Shown: positions 24,555-33,163 of the stretch, piece by piece
Layout: the number at the start of each line of letters is the position of its first letter
Position numbering within the stretch: the first letter of the stretch is position 1
Source of the DNA: Moryella indoligenes
GTDB taxonomy: Bacteria > Bacillota > Clostridia > Lachnospirales > Lachnospiraceae
Length of the DNA stretch: 64,000 bases
Reading direction: 5' to 3'
NCBI RefSeq assembly: GCF_030812885.1
Contig: NZ_JAUSTO010000012.1
Span: forward strand, 3,533-67,532
Program-made: the position numbers and the translations under genes
The notes under the pieces: model-generated
Seen by the model: only the letters and a program-made list of their open reading frames with translations
Databases searched by the model: none
What the model was told of the DNA's origin: nothing

Positions 24555-25790
24555 TTACTGAAGCGCTGCCTTCAGCACCTCAAGATTCTCTGTCATGATC
24601 GACAGATAGCTGACCCCGGCAGCAACATCCTCTGCATCTGTAGCCTGCATGGAATCCATGGTCAGAATCTGCTGATCCTTTGTCTTCGTGTTCTCCTTGA
24701 TAGTCTCAGCTATCTTGTGTTCCGGACCCTCAATCGTCATGATGGCCTTCAAACCAAGCTCATCAACCTTCTGCGAGAGGAAGGAGATTGTCTCAAAACT
24801 CGCCTCTGTCTCGGCAGAGCAGCCGACAAAGGCTGCATAGTAGTCGAGACCGTAATCGTCCACCAGATAGCGGAAGGGGAAGCGATCTCCAAAGAGCAGA
24901 GTTTTCACTGCGGCGCCGTCCACCGCCGCCTGATATTCCTGATCCAGGCTGTCCAGCTTCTCACTGTAGCTCTTCAGATTCGCCGCATAACTCTCTGCGT
25001 TTTCTGCGTCAAGCTCCGCGAGCGCCTCCTCAATTGCGGTGCAGAGAACCTTTGCATTCCTCACAGAGAGCCATACATGCTCATCATACTCCGGCTCATC
25101 ACCGTGGTCATGATGATGCTCGTGCTCCGCCTCCCCATGCTCGTGGTCGTGCTCTGCCTCGGCGCTCTCATGCTCATGGTCGTGATCCCCGTCCTCGTGG
25201 TCGTGCTCTGCCTCGGCACCCTCATGCTCATGGTCGTGATCCCCGTCCTCGTGGTCGTGCTCTGCCTCGGCACCCTCATGCTCATGGTCGTGATCCCCGT
25301 CCTCATGGTCATGCTCCTCACCGTGGTCGTGGTGATGCTCGCCCTCCTGCATACCTTCAACCATCTCCTCCTCCTTGACATTCTCGCCAAGCGTCTCAAG
25401 GAGATTAATCACCTTCATATCTTCATTGGTCGCTTCCTTCAGCGCATCTTCAACCCAGCCGTCAGACTCGCCGCCGACATAGATGAAGAGATCGCTGTCT
25501 GCAATTTTCATGATATCTTCCGCAGTCGGCTGATAGCTGTGAAGATCCACGCCGTTATCCAGCAGCATCGTCAGCTCCGCATGCTCCGCATTGGAGCCAA
25601 GAATCTCCTTCACCCAATCATACTCTGGATAGATCGTCGTAACAATACTGAGTTTTCTGCTCTCCTCAGCCTTTGCCGCAGTTTCAGCCGCAGTGGTCGT
25701 TGCCGCACTCTTTGCACTGCTTCCGCAGCCCGCAAGCGCAGACACAGCCAGCACAGATGCCGTCATAATAGCCGCAATATTTTTCTTCAT
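24555..25790 (-). CDS. znuA: Zinc-binding ABC lipoprotein with histidine-rich repeats
   Basis: 411 residues, longer than usual (about 300) because of an internal His/Asp/Glu-rich segment. A signal peptide ends in the lipobox LAGC, so it is lipid-anchored. Metal-site candidates are His in DLHSYQPT and His in YDEHVWLS. The usual third His is replaced within FGDRFPFRY, so the site may be unusual. The acidic His loop (about residues 147-236) contains three copies of an 18-residue unit (EGAEAEHDHEDGDHDHEH type) and would bind several metal ions, as in ZnuA/AdcA proteins. It captures Zn2+ for ZnuBC. First gene of the operon, with a palindromic operator overlapping the promoter. Confidence 0.92.
   Translation of the reverse strand: MKKNIAAIMTASVLAVSALAGCGSSAKSAATTTAAETAAKAEESRKLSIVTTIYPEYDWVKEILGSNAEHAELTMLLDNGVDLHSYQPTAEDIMKIADSDLFIYVGGESDGWVEDALKEATNEDMKVINLLETLGENVKEEEMVEGMQEGEHHHDHGEEHDHEDGDHDHEHEGAEAEHDHEDGDHDHEHEGAEAEHDHEDGDHDHEHESAEAEHDHEHGEAEHEHHHDHGDEPEYDEHVWLSVRNAKVLCTAIEEALAELDAENAESYAANLKSYSEKLDSLDQEYQAAVDGAAVKTLLFGDRFPFRYLVDDYGLDYYAAFVGCSAETEASFETISFLSQKVDELGLKAIMTIEGPEHKIAETIKENTKTKDQQILTMDSMQATDAEDVAAGVSYLSIMTENLEVLKAALQ
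25130..25345. repeat. 54-bp tandem repeats coding the His-rich loop of ZnuA
   Basis: Three nearly identical 54-bp units (18 codons) plus degenerate flanks encode repeated HDHEDGDHDHEHEGAEAE. Period is a multiple of three, so copy-number change would alter metal capacity without breaking the frame. The opposite strand is open as an accidental Arg/His-rich frame. Confidence 0.8.
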
Positions 25791-25909
25791 AACTCTCTGC
25801 TCCTTATCACCCTTTTGAAAGCTTTCCTGTTCTTAACCCCAGTACTTCCGGCGCTGTAAAATTTGATTACGCGTTCCTGCGCGCTCACATGATGATTTCA
25901 ACTCGCGAA

Positions 25910-25955
25910 ATTGAAAACTGTTTTCAATATTATTCCTGTCACTGCAATTTGTCAA
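25910..25955 (-). promoter_or_regulatory. znuA promoter with Fur/Zur-like palindrome
   Basis: Minus strand TTGACA (25955-25950), 17-nt spacer, TAATAT (25932-25927). Overlapping the -10 edge and start point is the perfect palindrome ATTGAAAA-CAG-TTTTCAAT (25928-25910). Its size and position fit a repressor of the Fur family, and next to zinc uptake genes Zur is the natural candidate. Confidence 0.65.
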
Positions 25956-26040
25956 GGAATTTGAGAAAGAGTTTCATTTTCATTCTTTTTTCCTGAGTCT
26001 TTCCCGGATACAGGCCGAAAAGATTGTTAAAGTTTTAGTA

Positions 26041-26073
26041 ATTGTTGACTTTCATAGTCAACAATACTATAAT
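26041..26073 (+). promoter_or_regulatory. Rrf2 operon promoter with embedded operator
   Basis: TTGACT (26045-26050), a 17-nt spacer and TATAAT (26068-26073) form a near-consensus promoter. A perfect palindrome ATTGTTGACT-TTCAT-AGTCAACAAT (26041-26065) covers the -35 and spacer, so a dimeric repressor there would block polymerase. Rrf2 proteins often bind such sites in their own promoters, so autoregulation is likely. Confidence 0.75.
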
Positions 26074-26138
26074 ACATGCATAAGAAACAGGAGAAAAACA
26101 CCTTTTCTCTCATTTTTTTCAGAAAAGAGGGGATATAT

Positions 26139-26579
26139 CTGCTGATCACCAGAGAAGTCGACTATGCGCTCCGCATTTTGCGAGACCTTTCAGACGGAAA
26201 TCTGCACGTCATGAAGGAGCTCTGCGAACGGGAGATGGTTCCGCACAAATTTGCCTATAAGATTATAAGAAAGCTTGCCGATGCCAAACTGATTCAGGCT
26301 ACCAGAGGTGTAGGAGGCGGTGTGCGGCTCACTGCCGATCTCAGTCAGATCACACTGTACGATCTGCTGAAAATCATCGATCCGGGCCGTCATATCAGTG
26401 CCTGTACGGCAGCAAACTACCAGTGCGAGTGGCGTGAGCGGGACAAGCGCATCTGCCGCATGCACATTCAGCTATCCCGTATTGAGCGCGTCTTCAATAC
26501 GGAACTGAAGCGCAATTCTCTTCAGACCCTGCTCTTCGGAGATGATCTTCCGGAGAATTCCGGCACAACAATGAAATGA
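26139..26579 (+). CDS. Rrf2-family transcriptional regulator (probable CTG start)
   Basis: About 146 residues, normal for Rrf2. The N terminus LITREVDYALRILRDLS is the family signature, followed by a winged-helix recognition region (FAYKIIRKLADAKLIQATRGVGGGVRLT). Cys residues in SACTAANYQC and RIC (three, spaced 6 and 9 residues apart) could hold an Fe-S cluster, as in NsrR/IscR-type members. The ATG at 26076 lies only 3 nt after the -10 box, so it cannot be translated from this promoter. AGAGGGG (26126-26132) sits 6 nt before CTG at 26139, which would give exactly the family N terminus. It leads the operon with the acyl-CoA dehydrogenase fusion and flavodiiron genes, probably as a redox, O2 or NO-responsive repressor. 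Confidence 0.82.
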   Translation: MLITREVDYALRILRDLSDGNLHVMKELCEREMVPHKFAYKIIRKLADAKLIQATRGVGGGVRLTADLSQITLYDLLKIIDPGRHISACTAANYQCEWRERDKRICRMHIQLSRIERVFNTELKRNSLQTLLFGDDLPENSGTTMK

Positions 26580-26616
26580 CATCATATAATTTATCTAAAT
26601 ATAAAGGAGGCGAACT

Positions 26617-28524
26617 ATGTTATTTAAAACAACTGAAGCCCATGAGGCGCTTCGTGCAGAGATCCGCCAGTTTGCGGAGGCCGAAGTCAAGCCCTACGCA
26701 TTTCAATGGGATCAGAACAACGAATTCCCCACAGAGGTTGTCAAAAAGATGGGGGAGCACGGATGGATGGGGCTTCCCTATCCGAAGGAGTACGGCGGCG
26801 CGGGACTGGATGTCCTGAGCTATGCAATCGCAGTCGAGGAGCTGTCCCGCGTGGATGGGGGCGTCGGCGTAATCCTCTCCGCACATACCTCTCTCGGCTC
26901 CTGGCCAATCTTTGCGTTCGGCACAGAAGAACAGAAGCAAAAATATCTCGTTCCATGCGCAAAGGGTGAAAAAATTGCGGCCTTTGGATTAACTGAGCCA
27001 AACGCCGGCTCCGATGCAGGCGGGACCGAGACCGTAGCAGAGCTGAAAGGCGACTACTACCTTCTGAACGGTGAAAAAATCTTTATCACAAACGGCGGGC
27101 AAGCAGACGTCTATGTCGTATTTGCAGTCACAACACCGGGCATCGGCACAAAGGGTATCAGCGCCTTTATTGTAGAGCGGGGCATGGAGGGCTTTGAGTT
27201 CGGAGATCACTACGACAAGCTCGGAATCCGCTCCTCCGCAACTGCCCAGCTTCTCTTCAATGATGTCAAGGTTCCGAAGGAGAATCTCCTCGGCAGAGAA
27301 GGGCAGGGCTTTAAGATCGCTATGGCAACACTGGACGGAGGCCGTATCGGCATAGCATCCCAGGCTCTTGGTATCTCCCAGGGCGCCTTTGAGAGTGCCG
27401 TAGAGTACGCGAAGGAGCGTGTCCAGTTCAACAAGCCAATCGCTTTCCAGCAGGCCATCTCCTTCAAGATCGCGGATATGGCGACAAAGATCCGCTGTTC
27501 CCGCTTCCTCGTGTACAGCGCAGCCGATATGAAGGAGGCGCATGAGCCTTATGGTATGGAAGCTGCCATGGCAAAGCAGTACGCCTCCGACACTGCAGTG
27601 GAGGTGACCAATGAGGCACTTCAGATCTACGGCGGAAATGGCTACCTGAAGGGCATGGACGTGGAGCGTTTCTACCGCGATGCAAAGATCACAACCATCT
27701 ATGAGGGAACCAATGAGATCCAGCGCGTCGTCATAGCTTCTCACATACTCGGCAAAGAGCCGAAGCAGAACATCGTACTTCCTCTTTCCTCCAAGCCGAA
27801 GGATGTCACCGGACCGCGCAAGAAGATCCTCTTCAAGGAAGGCAGTGCAGAGGAGCGCGTCGCAGGCCTCGTCGAGAATCTGAAGCAGGATGGCTACGAC
27901 TTCACTGTCGGCATCCCGATCGACACTCCGATCACCAAGGCTGAGCGCGTCGTCAGCGCAGGTCAGGGTATCGGCGACAAGAGCAATATGAAACTCATCG
28001 AAAATCTTGCAAAGGCAGCCGGCGCAGCCATCGGTTCTTCCAGACCGGTCGCAGAGAAGCTCCACTATGTACCGCTGGATCGCTATGTGGGTATGTCGGG
28101 TCAGAAGTTCCTGGGCAATCTCTATATCGCCTGCGGCATCTCCGGCGCAATCCAGCATCTGAAGGGACTTCGCGACGCGTCTACCATTGTTGCAATCAAT
28201 AAAAATGCAAATGCACCGATCTTCAAAAACTGCGACTACGGCATCGTCGGCGATGTAAATGAGGTGCTTCCGCTGCTTACCGCCGCACTCGATACCGGCA
28301 AGAAAAAGGAAGCTCCCGCAATGAAGAAGATTCGCAGAGCCACCCCGAAAAAGGAGCGTCCTGCATACAAGCTCCACGTCTGCGACGGCTGCGGCTACGA
28401 GTACAATCCGATGCTCGGCGATCCCTCCGCAGATATCGCGCCCGGAACCACCTTTGACAAGCTGCCTGAGGACTGGGTATGCCCGGAGTGCGCGGAACCA
28501 AAGGAAAATTTCGTAGAGGTCTGA
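26617..28524 (+). CDS. Acyl-CoA dehydrogenase - ETF alpha FAD domain - rubredoxin fusion protein
   Basis: 635 residues, against about 380 for a plain acyl-CoA dehydrogenase. Residues 1-380 are the dehydrogenase: FAD/substrate segment GLTEPNAGSD (124-133) and the catalytic base Glu363 in IYEGTNEIQ. Residues about 440-555 match the C-terminal FAD-binding domain of ETF alpha (RVVSAGQGIGDKSN, GSSRPVAEK, GQKFLGNLYIACGISGA). The N-terminal ETF alpha half is absent, and no ETF beta gene is nearby. Residues about 583-635 are a rubredoxin with iron ligands Cys589, Cys592, Cys622 and Cys625. The chain could thus run acyl-CoA to FAD to second FAD to rubredoxin iron. The flavodiiron protein encoded 37 bp downstream is the expected rubredoxin partner. 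AAGGAGG precedes the ATG. Acyl-chain specificity is unknown. Confidence 0.92.
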   Translation: MLFKTTEAHEALRAEIRQFAEAEVKPYAFQWDQNNEFPTEVVKKMGEHGWMGLPYPKEYGGAGLDVLSYAIAVEELSRVDGGVGVILSAHTSLGSWPIFAFGTEEQKQKYLVPCAKGEKIAAFGLTEPNAGSDAGGTETVAELKGDYYLLNGEKIFITNGGQADVYVVFAVTTPGIGTKGISAFIVERGMEGFEFGDHYDKLGIRSSATAQLLFNDVKVPKENLLGREGQGFKIAMATLDGGRIGIASQALGISQGAFESAVEYAKERVQFNKPIAFQQAISFKIADMATKIRCSRFLVYSAADMKEAHEPYGMEAAMAKQYASDTAVEVTNEALQIYGGNGYLKGMDVERFYRDAKITTIYEGTNEIQRVVIASHILGKEPKQNIVLPLSSKPKDVTGPRKKILFKEGSAEERVAGLVENLKQDGYDFTVGIPIDTPITKAERVVSAGQGIGDKSNMKLIENLAKAAGAAIGSSRPVAEKLHYVPLDRYVGMSGQKFLGNLYIACGISGAIQHLKGLRDASTIVAINKNANAPIFKNCDYGIVGDVNEVLPLLTAALDTGKKKEAPAMKKIRRATPKKERPAYKLHVCDGCGYEYNPMLGDPSADIAPGTTFDKLPEDWVCPECAEPKENFVEV

Positions 28525-28561
28525 ATACATAACCCATTTACACGCATAAAGGAGGAACCGT

Positions 28562-29779
28562 ATGCATTGCGTAAGAAAAATTACAGATGATCTGTTCTGG
28601 GTCGGCGCCAACGACAATCGCCTGACACTGTTTGAAAATATCCACCCGATTCCGAGAGGTGTGAGCTACAACTCTTATCTGCTTCTCGATGAGCAGAGCG
28701 TCCTCTTCGACACCGTTGACTGGTCCGCCTGCCGTCAGCTTCTCGAAAACGTTCGCTTTCTTCTTCAGGGACGCGAGCTCGATGTTCTCGTCATCAACCA
28801 CATGGAACCGGATCATGGTGCATCTATCGAGGAGGTTCTGATCCGCTATCCGAAGTGCAAGATTATCAGCACTGAGAAGTCCTTCATGCTCATGCACCAG
28901 TTCGGCTTTGACATTGACAGTCATGAGCAGATCCAGGTCACCGACGGCGATACTGCCTGCTTCGGCCGGCACACAGTGGCCTTCGTGACTGCTCCCATGG
29001 TCCACTGGCCGGAGGCGATGATCACCCTTGATACCACAAACGGCGCGCTCTTCTCCGCAGATGCCTTCGGCTCCTTCATCTCTCTCAATGGAAAGCTCTT
29101 CAACGATGAAGTGAATTTCGACCGCGACTGGATCGACGAGGCACGCCGCTACTACACAAATATCGTCGGGAAGTATGGCCCGCACGTACAAAAGCTCATC
29201 GGCAAGGCAGCTCCGCTCCTCGACCAGATCAAGTTTATCTGCCCACTGCACGGCCCGGTATGGAGAAGCAATATCGACTACATTCTCGACAAGTATCAGC
29301 ACTGGAGCAGCTATGAGCCGGAGTCCAAGTCCGTCATGATCGTCTATGCCTCCATGTACGGCAACACCGAGGCGGCTGCCCAGGCGCTCGCGGCGAAGCT
29401 CTGTGAGCGCGGCATCACAGACATCGCGGTCTACGACGTCAGCAAAACCCACGTGTCCTATCTGATCGGCGAGGCCTTCCGCGTGAGCCACATTGTTCTG
29501 GCCTCTGTGACCTACAACCTCGGCATCTATCCGGTAATGCTGAACTTCTTAAATGACATGAAGGCGCTGAACCTTCAGAACCGCACCTTTGCCATCGTAG
29601 AGAACGGCTCCTGGGCCGTAAAGTCCGGAGATCTCATGTATCAGTTCCTTGACGAGCAGATGAAGTGCATGACCATACTGAACGAGCGCCTCTCTCTTGC
29701 CTCCTCCTTGAAGGAGTCTCAGGTGGATGAGATGGACAATCTCGCAGATTCCATCGCGGCAAATATGCGCGAGAACTAA
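28562..29779 (+). CDS. Flavodiiron protein (A-type flavoprotein, FprA family)
   Basis: 405 residues. The metallo-beta-lactamase-like half carries all expected di-iron ligands: His80, Glu82, Asp84 (with adjacent His85), His148, Asp167 and His230. The C-terminal flavodoxin domain begins VMIVYASMYGNTEAAAQALA, the FMN phosphate loop. Such proteins reduce O2 to water or NO to N2O in the cytoplasm of anaerobes, usually taking electrons from rubredoxin. Here the rubredoxin is fused to the upstream enzyme, suggesting direct coupling. AAAGGAGG precedes the ATG. Sequence alone does not tell O2 from NO preference. Confidence 0.95.
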   Translation: MHCVRKITDDLFWVGANDNRLTLFENIHPIPRGVSYNSYLLLDEQSVLFDTVDWSACRQLLENVRFLLQGRELDVLVINHMEPDHGASIEEVLIRYPKCKIISTEKSFMLMHQFGFDIDSHEQIQVTDGDTACFGRHTVAFVTAPMVHWPEAMITLDTTNGALFSADAFGSFISLNGKLFNDEVNFDRDWIDEARRYYTNIVGKYGPHVQKLIGKAAPLLDQIKFICPLHGPVWRSNIDYILDKYQHWSSYEPESKSVMIVYASMYGNTEAAAQALAAKLCERGITDIAVYDVSKTHVSYLIGEAFRVSHIVLASVTYNLGIYPVMLNFLNDMKALNLQNRTFAIVENGSWAVKSGDLMYQFLDEQMKCMTILNERLSLASSLKESQVDEMDNLADSIAANMREN

Positions 29780-29840
29780 ACGCTGAAACCACGTCCGGCG
29801 GGATTTATGATTGGAAGCATACGCCGCTGGGCAGAGCGAA

Positions 29841-29890
29841 AGCAGCAGCAGGGCAGAGGAAAAATCCTCTGCCCTGTCGCTGCTTTTTTC
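29841..29890 (+). terminator. Terminator of the Rrf2-flavodiiron operon
   Basis: A 20-base arm (29841-29860) pairs with 29865-29884 apart from two adjacent mismatches, with AAAA in the loop, followed by TTTTTT. It lies between convergent genes and ends the plus-strand operon 60 bp after the flavodiiron stop; tpiA on the other strand ends at 29905. Confidence 0.8.
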
Positions 29891-29904
29891 ACTTCATGTT
29901 TTAC

Positions 29905-30660
29905 TTAAGCGTTCTTATAATTCACGATTGTTCCAAAATCCGGCTTCAGAGCCGCACCGCCGATCAGACCACCGTCAATATCCGGCTGTGCGAGCAGCTC
30001 CCTGCAGTTGCCTGCGTTCATGGAGCCGCCATACTGAATGCGGATTGCCTCTGCCGTCGCCTCGTCATAGAGTGCTGCGATGGTTCGACGGATGCCGCCG
30101 CAGATTTCTTCCGCCTGAGCGGTCGTCGCAGTCTTTCCGGTCCCAATGGCCCAGATCGGCTCGTATGCAATGACCACGCCCTTCGCCTGCTCCGCACTCA
30201 CGCCGGAAAATGCGATCTTGATCTGCATATTGATCCAATCCATCGTGATACCGGCCTCTCTCTGCTCCAGACTCTCTCCACAGCACACAATAGGCTTAAA
30301 GCCGTGTTCCAGAAGCTTTAAGAGCTTTTTATTGATGATCTGATCTGTCTCCGCAAAATACTGTCTCCGCTCAGAGTGACCTATAATCACGTACTCAACA
30401 CCTGCATCCTTCAGCATCTCCGGGGATATTTCTCCTGTGAAAGCACCCTTTTCCTCAAAATAAACATTCTCCGCGCCGAGATGTACAGCGCTTCCCTTCA
30501 GCGCCTCCCTCACGGGGATAATGTCAATCGCCGGAACACAGTAGACAACATCCACCTCCGGGTTCTCAACCAGCGGGGCGAGCGTCTTCACCAGCTCTAT
30601 CGCCTCAGACGGTGTCTTGTTCATCTTCCAGTTCCCAGCAATAATTTTTCTTCTGCTCAT
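29905..30660 (-). CDS. tpiA: Triosephosphate isomerase
   Basis: 251 residues. The N-terminal NWKMN (substrate Lys), the catalytic His in IGHSERRQ, the catalytic Glu in AYEPIWAIGTG and the phosphate loop YGGSMN are intact. It interconverts dihydroxyacetone phosphate and glyceraldehyde 3-phosphate. ATG at 30660 has GAGAGGAG upstream; it lies 13 bp after pgk. Third gene of a gap-pgk-tpi glycolytic cluster. Confidence 0.96.
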   Translation of the reverse strand: MSRRKIIAGNWKMNKTPSEAIELVKTLAPLVENPEVDVVYCVPAIDIIPVREALKGSAVHLGAENVYFEEKGAFTGEISPEMLKDAGVEYVIIGHSERRQYFAETDQIINKKLLKLLEHGFKPIVCCGESLEQREAGITMDWINMQIKIAFSGVSAEQAKGVVIAYEPIWAIGTGKTATTAQAEEICGGIRRTIAALYDEATAEAIRIQYGGSMNAGNCRELLAQPDIDGGLIGGAALKPDFGTIVNYKNA

Positions 30661-30673
30661 GCCTCTGCTCCTC

Positions 30674-31891
30674 TCAGTCACGATTGTCTGCCGCAGCTAC
30701 GCCCGGAAGCTCCTTGCCCTCAAGGAATTCCAGAGAGGCACCGCCGCCGGTAGAAATATGGGTCATCTTGTCCGCAAAGCCGAGACGCTTCACCGCACTC
30801 ACGGAGTCGCCGCCGCCGACCACAGTCGTAGCGTCCGGAAGCTCCGCAACTGCTTTGCATATCTCCAGCGTTCCGACTGCAAAGTTTTCAAATTCAAATA
30901 CGCCCATGGGACCATTCCAGACCACGGTCTTTGCTCCCTTCAGCGCATCCTTGAAGAGCTCCACGCTCTTCGGGCCGATATCCAGCCCCTCCCAGTCATC
31001 CGGAATCTCAGAAACCGCCTTGCGCTCTGTGTCGTTTTTGAACTCCTTTGCAATTACATTATCGACAGGAAGCAGAAGCTTCACGCCCTTCTCCTTTGCC
31101 TTTGCAACCATATCGAGCGTGTACTGGAGCTTATCGTCCTCACAGAGCGATCTTCCGATCAGATGTCCCTGTGCCTTGCGGAAGGTGTAAGCCATGCCAC
31201 CGCCAATAATCAATGTGTCCACCTTGTCCAGAAGATTATTGATGACATTCAGCTTGTCAGAGACCTTCGCGCCCCCCAGAATCGCAACGAAGGGGCGAAC
31301 CGGATTCTCCACCGCCTGCCCGAGGAAACGAATCTCCTTTTCCATGAGATAGCCTACTACGGACTCTGTACAGTACTTCGTCACGCCGACATTGGAGCAA
31401 TGAGATCTGTGGGCGGTTCCAAAGGCATCATCCACAAAGATGCCGTTGTCGCACAGCGCTGCGAGCTCCTTTGCGTAGCTCTCTGCAGCCTCATCCTTTC
31501 CATACTTTGTCTCTTCTATGCGGTAACGGGTGTTCTCAAGCAGCAGAACCTCGCCGTCCTTCAGCTCTGCAGCGAGCTTCTGTGTCTCCTCTCCCGTGAC
31601 GCGCGGATCAGAGACAAATTTCACCTCCCTACCGAGGCGCTCGCTGAGTGCGGGCGCAACCGGCTTCAGGCTCAGTTCTGGAAGCGGTTCTCCCTTCGGT
31701 TTTCCGAGATGGGAGCAGAGTATCACTCTAGCTCCCTGCTCCAGCAGCTTCTTAATGGTCGGAAGTGCGCCATCAATGCGGTTATAGCTCTGAATCACAC
31801 CATCCTGAATTGGTACATTAAAATCACAGCGCACCAGCACTTTTCTGCCCTTCAGCTCCTTCAGATCGTCCACTGTCTTCTTGTTTAACAT
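30674..31891 (-). CDS. pgk: Phosphoglycerate kinase
   Basis: 405 residues. Substrate-site motifs VLVRCDFNVP (about 16-25), SHLGKP, and the nucleotide segments NGPMGVFE and VVGGGDSVSAV with C-terminal ISTGGGASLEFLEG are all present. It makes ATP from 1,3-bisphosphoglycerate in glycolysis. The ATG at 31891 follows AAAGGAGAG; the upstream extension to 31942 is unlike the family. A TATGAT about 30 nt upstream suggests its own promoter in addition to read-through from gap. Confidence 0.96.
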   Translation of the reverse strand: MLNKKTVDDLKELKGRKVLVRCDFNVPIQDGVIQSYNRIDGALPTIKKLLEQGARVILCSHLGKPKGEPLPELSLKPVAPALSERLGREVKFVSDPRVTGEETQKLAAELKDGEVLLLENTRYRIEETKYGKDEAAESYAKELAALCDNGIFVDDAFGTAHRSHCSNVGVTKYCTESVVGYLMEKEIRFLGQAVENPVRPFVAILGGAKVSDKLNVINNLLDKVDTLIIGGGMAYTFRKAQGHLIGRSLCEDDKLQYTLDMVAKAKEKGVKLLLPVDNVIAKEFKNDTERKAVSEIPDDWEGLDIGPKSVELFKDALKGAKTVVWNGPMGVFEFENFAVGTLEICKAVAELPDATTVVGGGDSVSAVKRLGFADKMTHISTGGGASLEFLEGKELPGVAAADNRD

Positions 31892-31994
31892 CGCTCTCTC
31901 CTTTTTCACTGCATCATAAAAAGCGGGAAGCTCTTTGCGCACAGACTTTTGCCTGTATCATCACACCCGCGCATCCGCTGTACCAGACACAAAA

Positions 31995-32018
31995 GGGTCC
32001 GGCCCCAGAGCCGGACCC
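31995..32018 (-). terminator. Terminator after gap
   Basis: GGGTCCGGC pairs with GCCGGACCC (9 bp, 6-nt loop), followed on the minus strand by TTTTG. It lies between gap and pgk, so pgk-tpi is probably transcribed partly on its own. Confidence 0.75.
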
Positions 32019-32071
32019 GCTATGAGTCACTTTTCAGCTGATGCTGTAATCACGAAATGAATTCCGTCGAA

Positions 32072-33100
32072 TTATGCCAGCTCCGCAAAATACTTGATGG
32101 TGCGAACCATCTGAGAGGTGTAGGAGTTCTCATTGTCATACCATGAGACAACCTGAACCTGGTACAGATCCTCACCGATCTGGCTGACCATGGTCTGCGT
32201 CGCATCAAAGAGGGAACCGTATCTCATGCCGATGACATCGGAGGAAACGATCTCATCCTCATTGTAGCCGAAAGACTCGTTCGCAGCTGCCTTCATCGCA
32301 GCGTTGATCTCCTCCTTCGTAACATTTGCCTTCTTCACAACTGCCACAAGGATGGTGGTGGAACCGGTTGTCACCGGAACACGCTGTGCAGAGCCGATCA
32401 GTTTTCCATTCAGCTCCGGAATGACAAGGCCGATCGCTTTTGCAGCACCGGTGCTATTCGGAACAATATTCGCAGCGCCCGCTCTGGATCTTCTGAGATC
32501 GCCCTTTCTCTGCGGGCCATCGAGAATCATCTGATCTCCGGTGTACGCATGGATGGTGCTCATGATTCCAGACTGAATCGGAGCGTAGTCGTTCAGGGCC
32601 TTTGCCATCGGTGCGAGGCAGTTGGTGGTGCAGGACGCCGCGGAAATGACATTGTCCTCTCTGGTCAGTGTCTTTTCATTGACGTTGTACACGACGGTCG
32701 GAAGGTCATTTCCTGCCGGAGCGGAGATAACAACCTTCTTTGCACCCGCTGCGATATGTGCGGATGCCTTCTCTTTGGAGGTATAGAAGCCCGTGCACTC
32801 AAGAACAACATCGACACCGATCTCACCCCAGGGAAGATTCTTCGCATCCGCTTCCTTATAGATGGTGATCTTCTTTCCATCGACGATAATGTGATCCTCA
32901 CCGGCCTCAACTGTGTGTCTGCCCTCACCGATGCGGCCCATGAAGCCGCCCTGCGCGGTATCGTACTTGAGAAGATGCGCGAGCATCTCCGGCTTCGTCA
33001 GATCATTGATCGCAACAACCTCATAGCCCTCTGCCTCAAACATCTGTCTGAATGCAAGACGACCAATACGTCCAAAACCATTAATCGCAACCTTTACCAT
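32072..33100 (-). CDS. gap: Glyceraldehyde-3-phosphate dehydrogenase
   Basis: 342 residues. NAD motif INGFGRIGRLAFRQ at the N terminus, catalytic Cys in SAASCTTNCLAP, and C-terminal WYDNENSYTSQMVR are present. INDL after the Rossmann motif suggests NAD preference. It oxidises glyceraldehyde 3-phosphate to 1,3-bisphosphoglycerate. AGGAGGG precedes the ATG. Head of the glycolytic cluster. Confidence 0.97.
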   Translation of the reverse strand: MVKVAINGFGRIGRLAFRQMFEAEGYEVVAINDLTKPEMLAHLLKYDTAQGGFMGRIGEGRHTVEAGEDHIIVDGKKITIYKEADAKNLPWGEIGVDVVLECTGFYTSKEKASAHIAAGAKKVVISAPAGNDLPTVVYNVNEKTLTREDNVISAASCTTNCLAPMAKALNDYAPIQSGIMSTIHAYTGDQMILDGPQRKGDLRRSRAGAANIVPNSTGAAKAIGLVIPELNGKLIGSAQRVPVTTGSTTILVAVVKKANVTKEEINAAMKAAANESFGYNEDEIVSSDVIGMRYGSLFDATQTMVSQIGEDLYQVQVVSWYDNENSYTSQMVRTIKYFAELA

Positions 33101-33163
33101 TGGATTACCCTCCTGACTCTCATAGCAGAAAATGTTAAATAATAGTCAATTTACTTCAAGCTT

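Noticed and set aside
24788..25378. Arg/His-rich frame across the znuA repeats
   Set aside because: Produced by reading the His-codon repeats on the other strand; no ribosome site and no family resemblance.
26076..26138. Extended N terminus of the Rrf2 regulator from ATG 26076
   Set aside because: The ATG is 3 nt after the -10 box and the added residues do not match the family.
26989..28617. A 542-codon open frame antisense to the acyl-CoA dehydrogenase fusion
   Set aside because: A shadow of a GC-rich, strongly biased gene; no domain pattern and it overlaps two motif-rich proteins.
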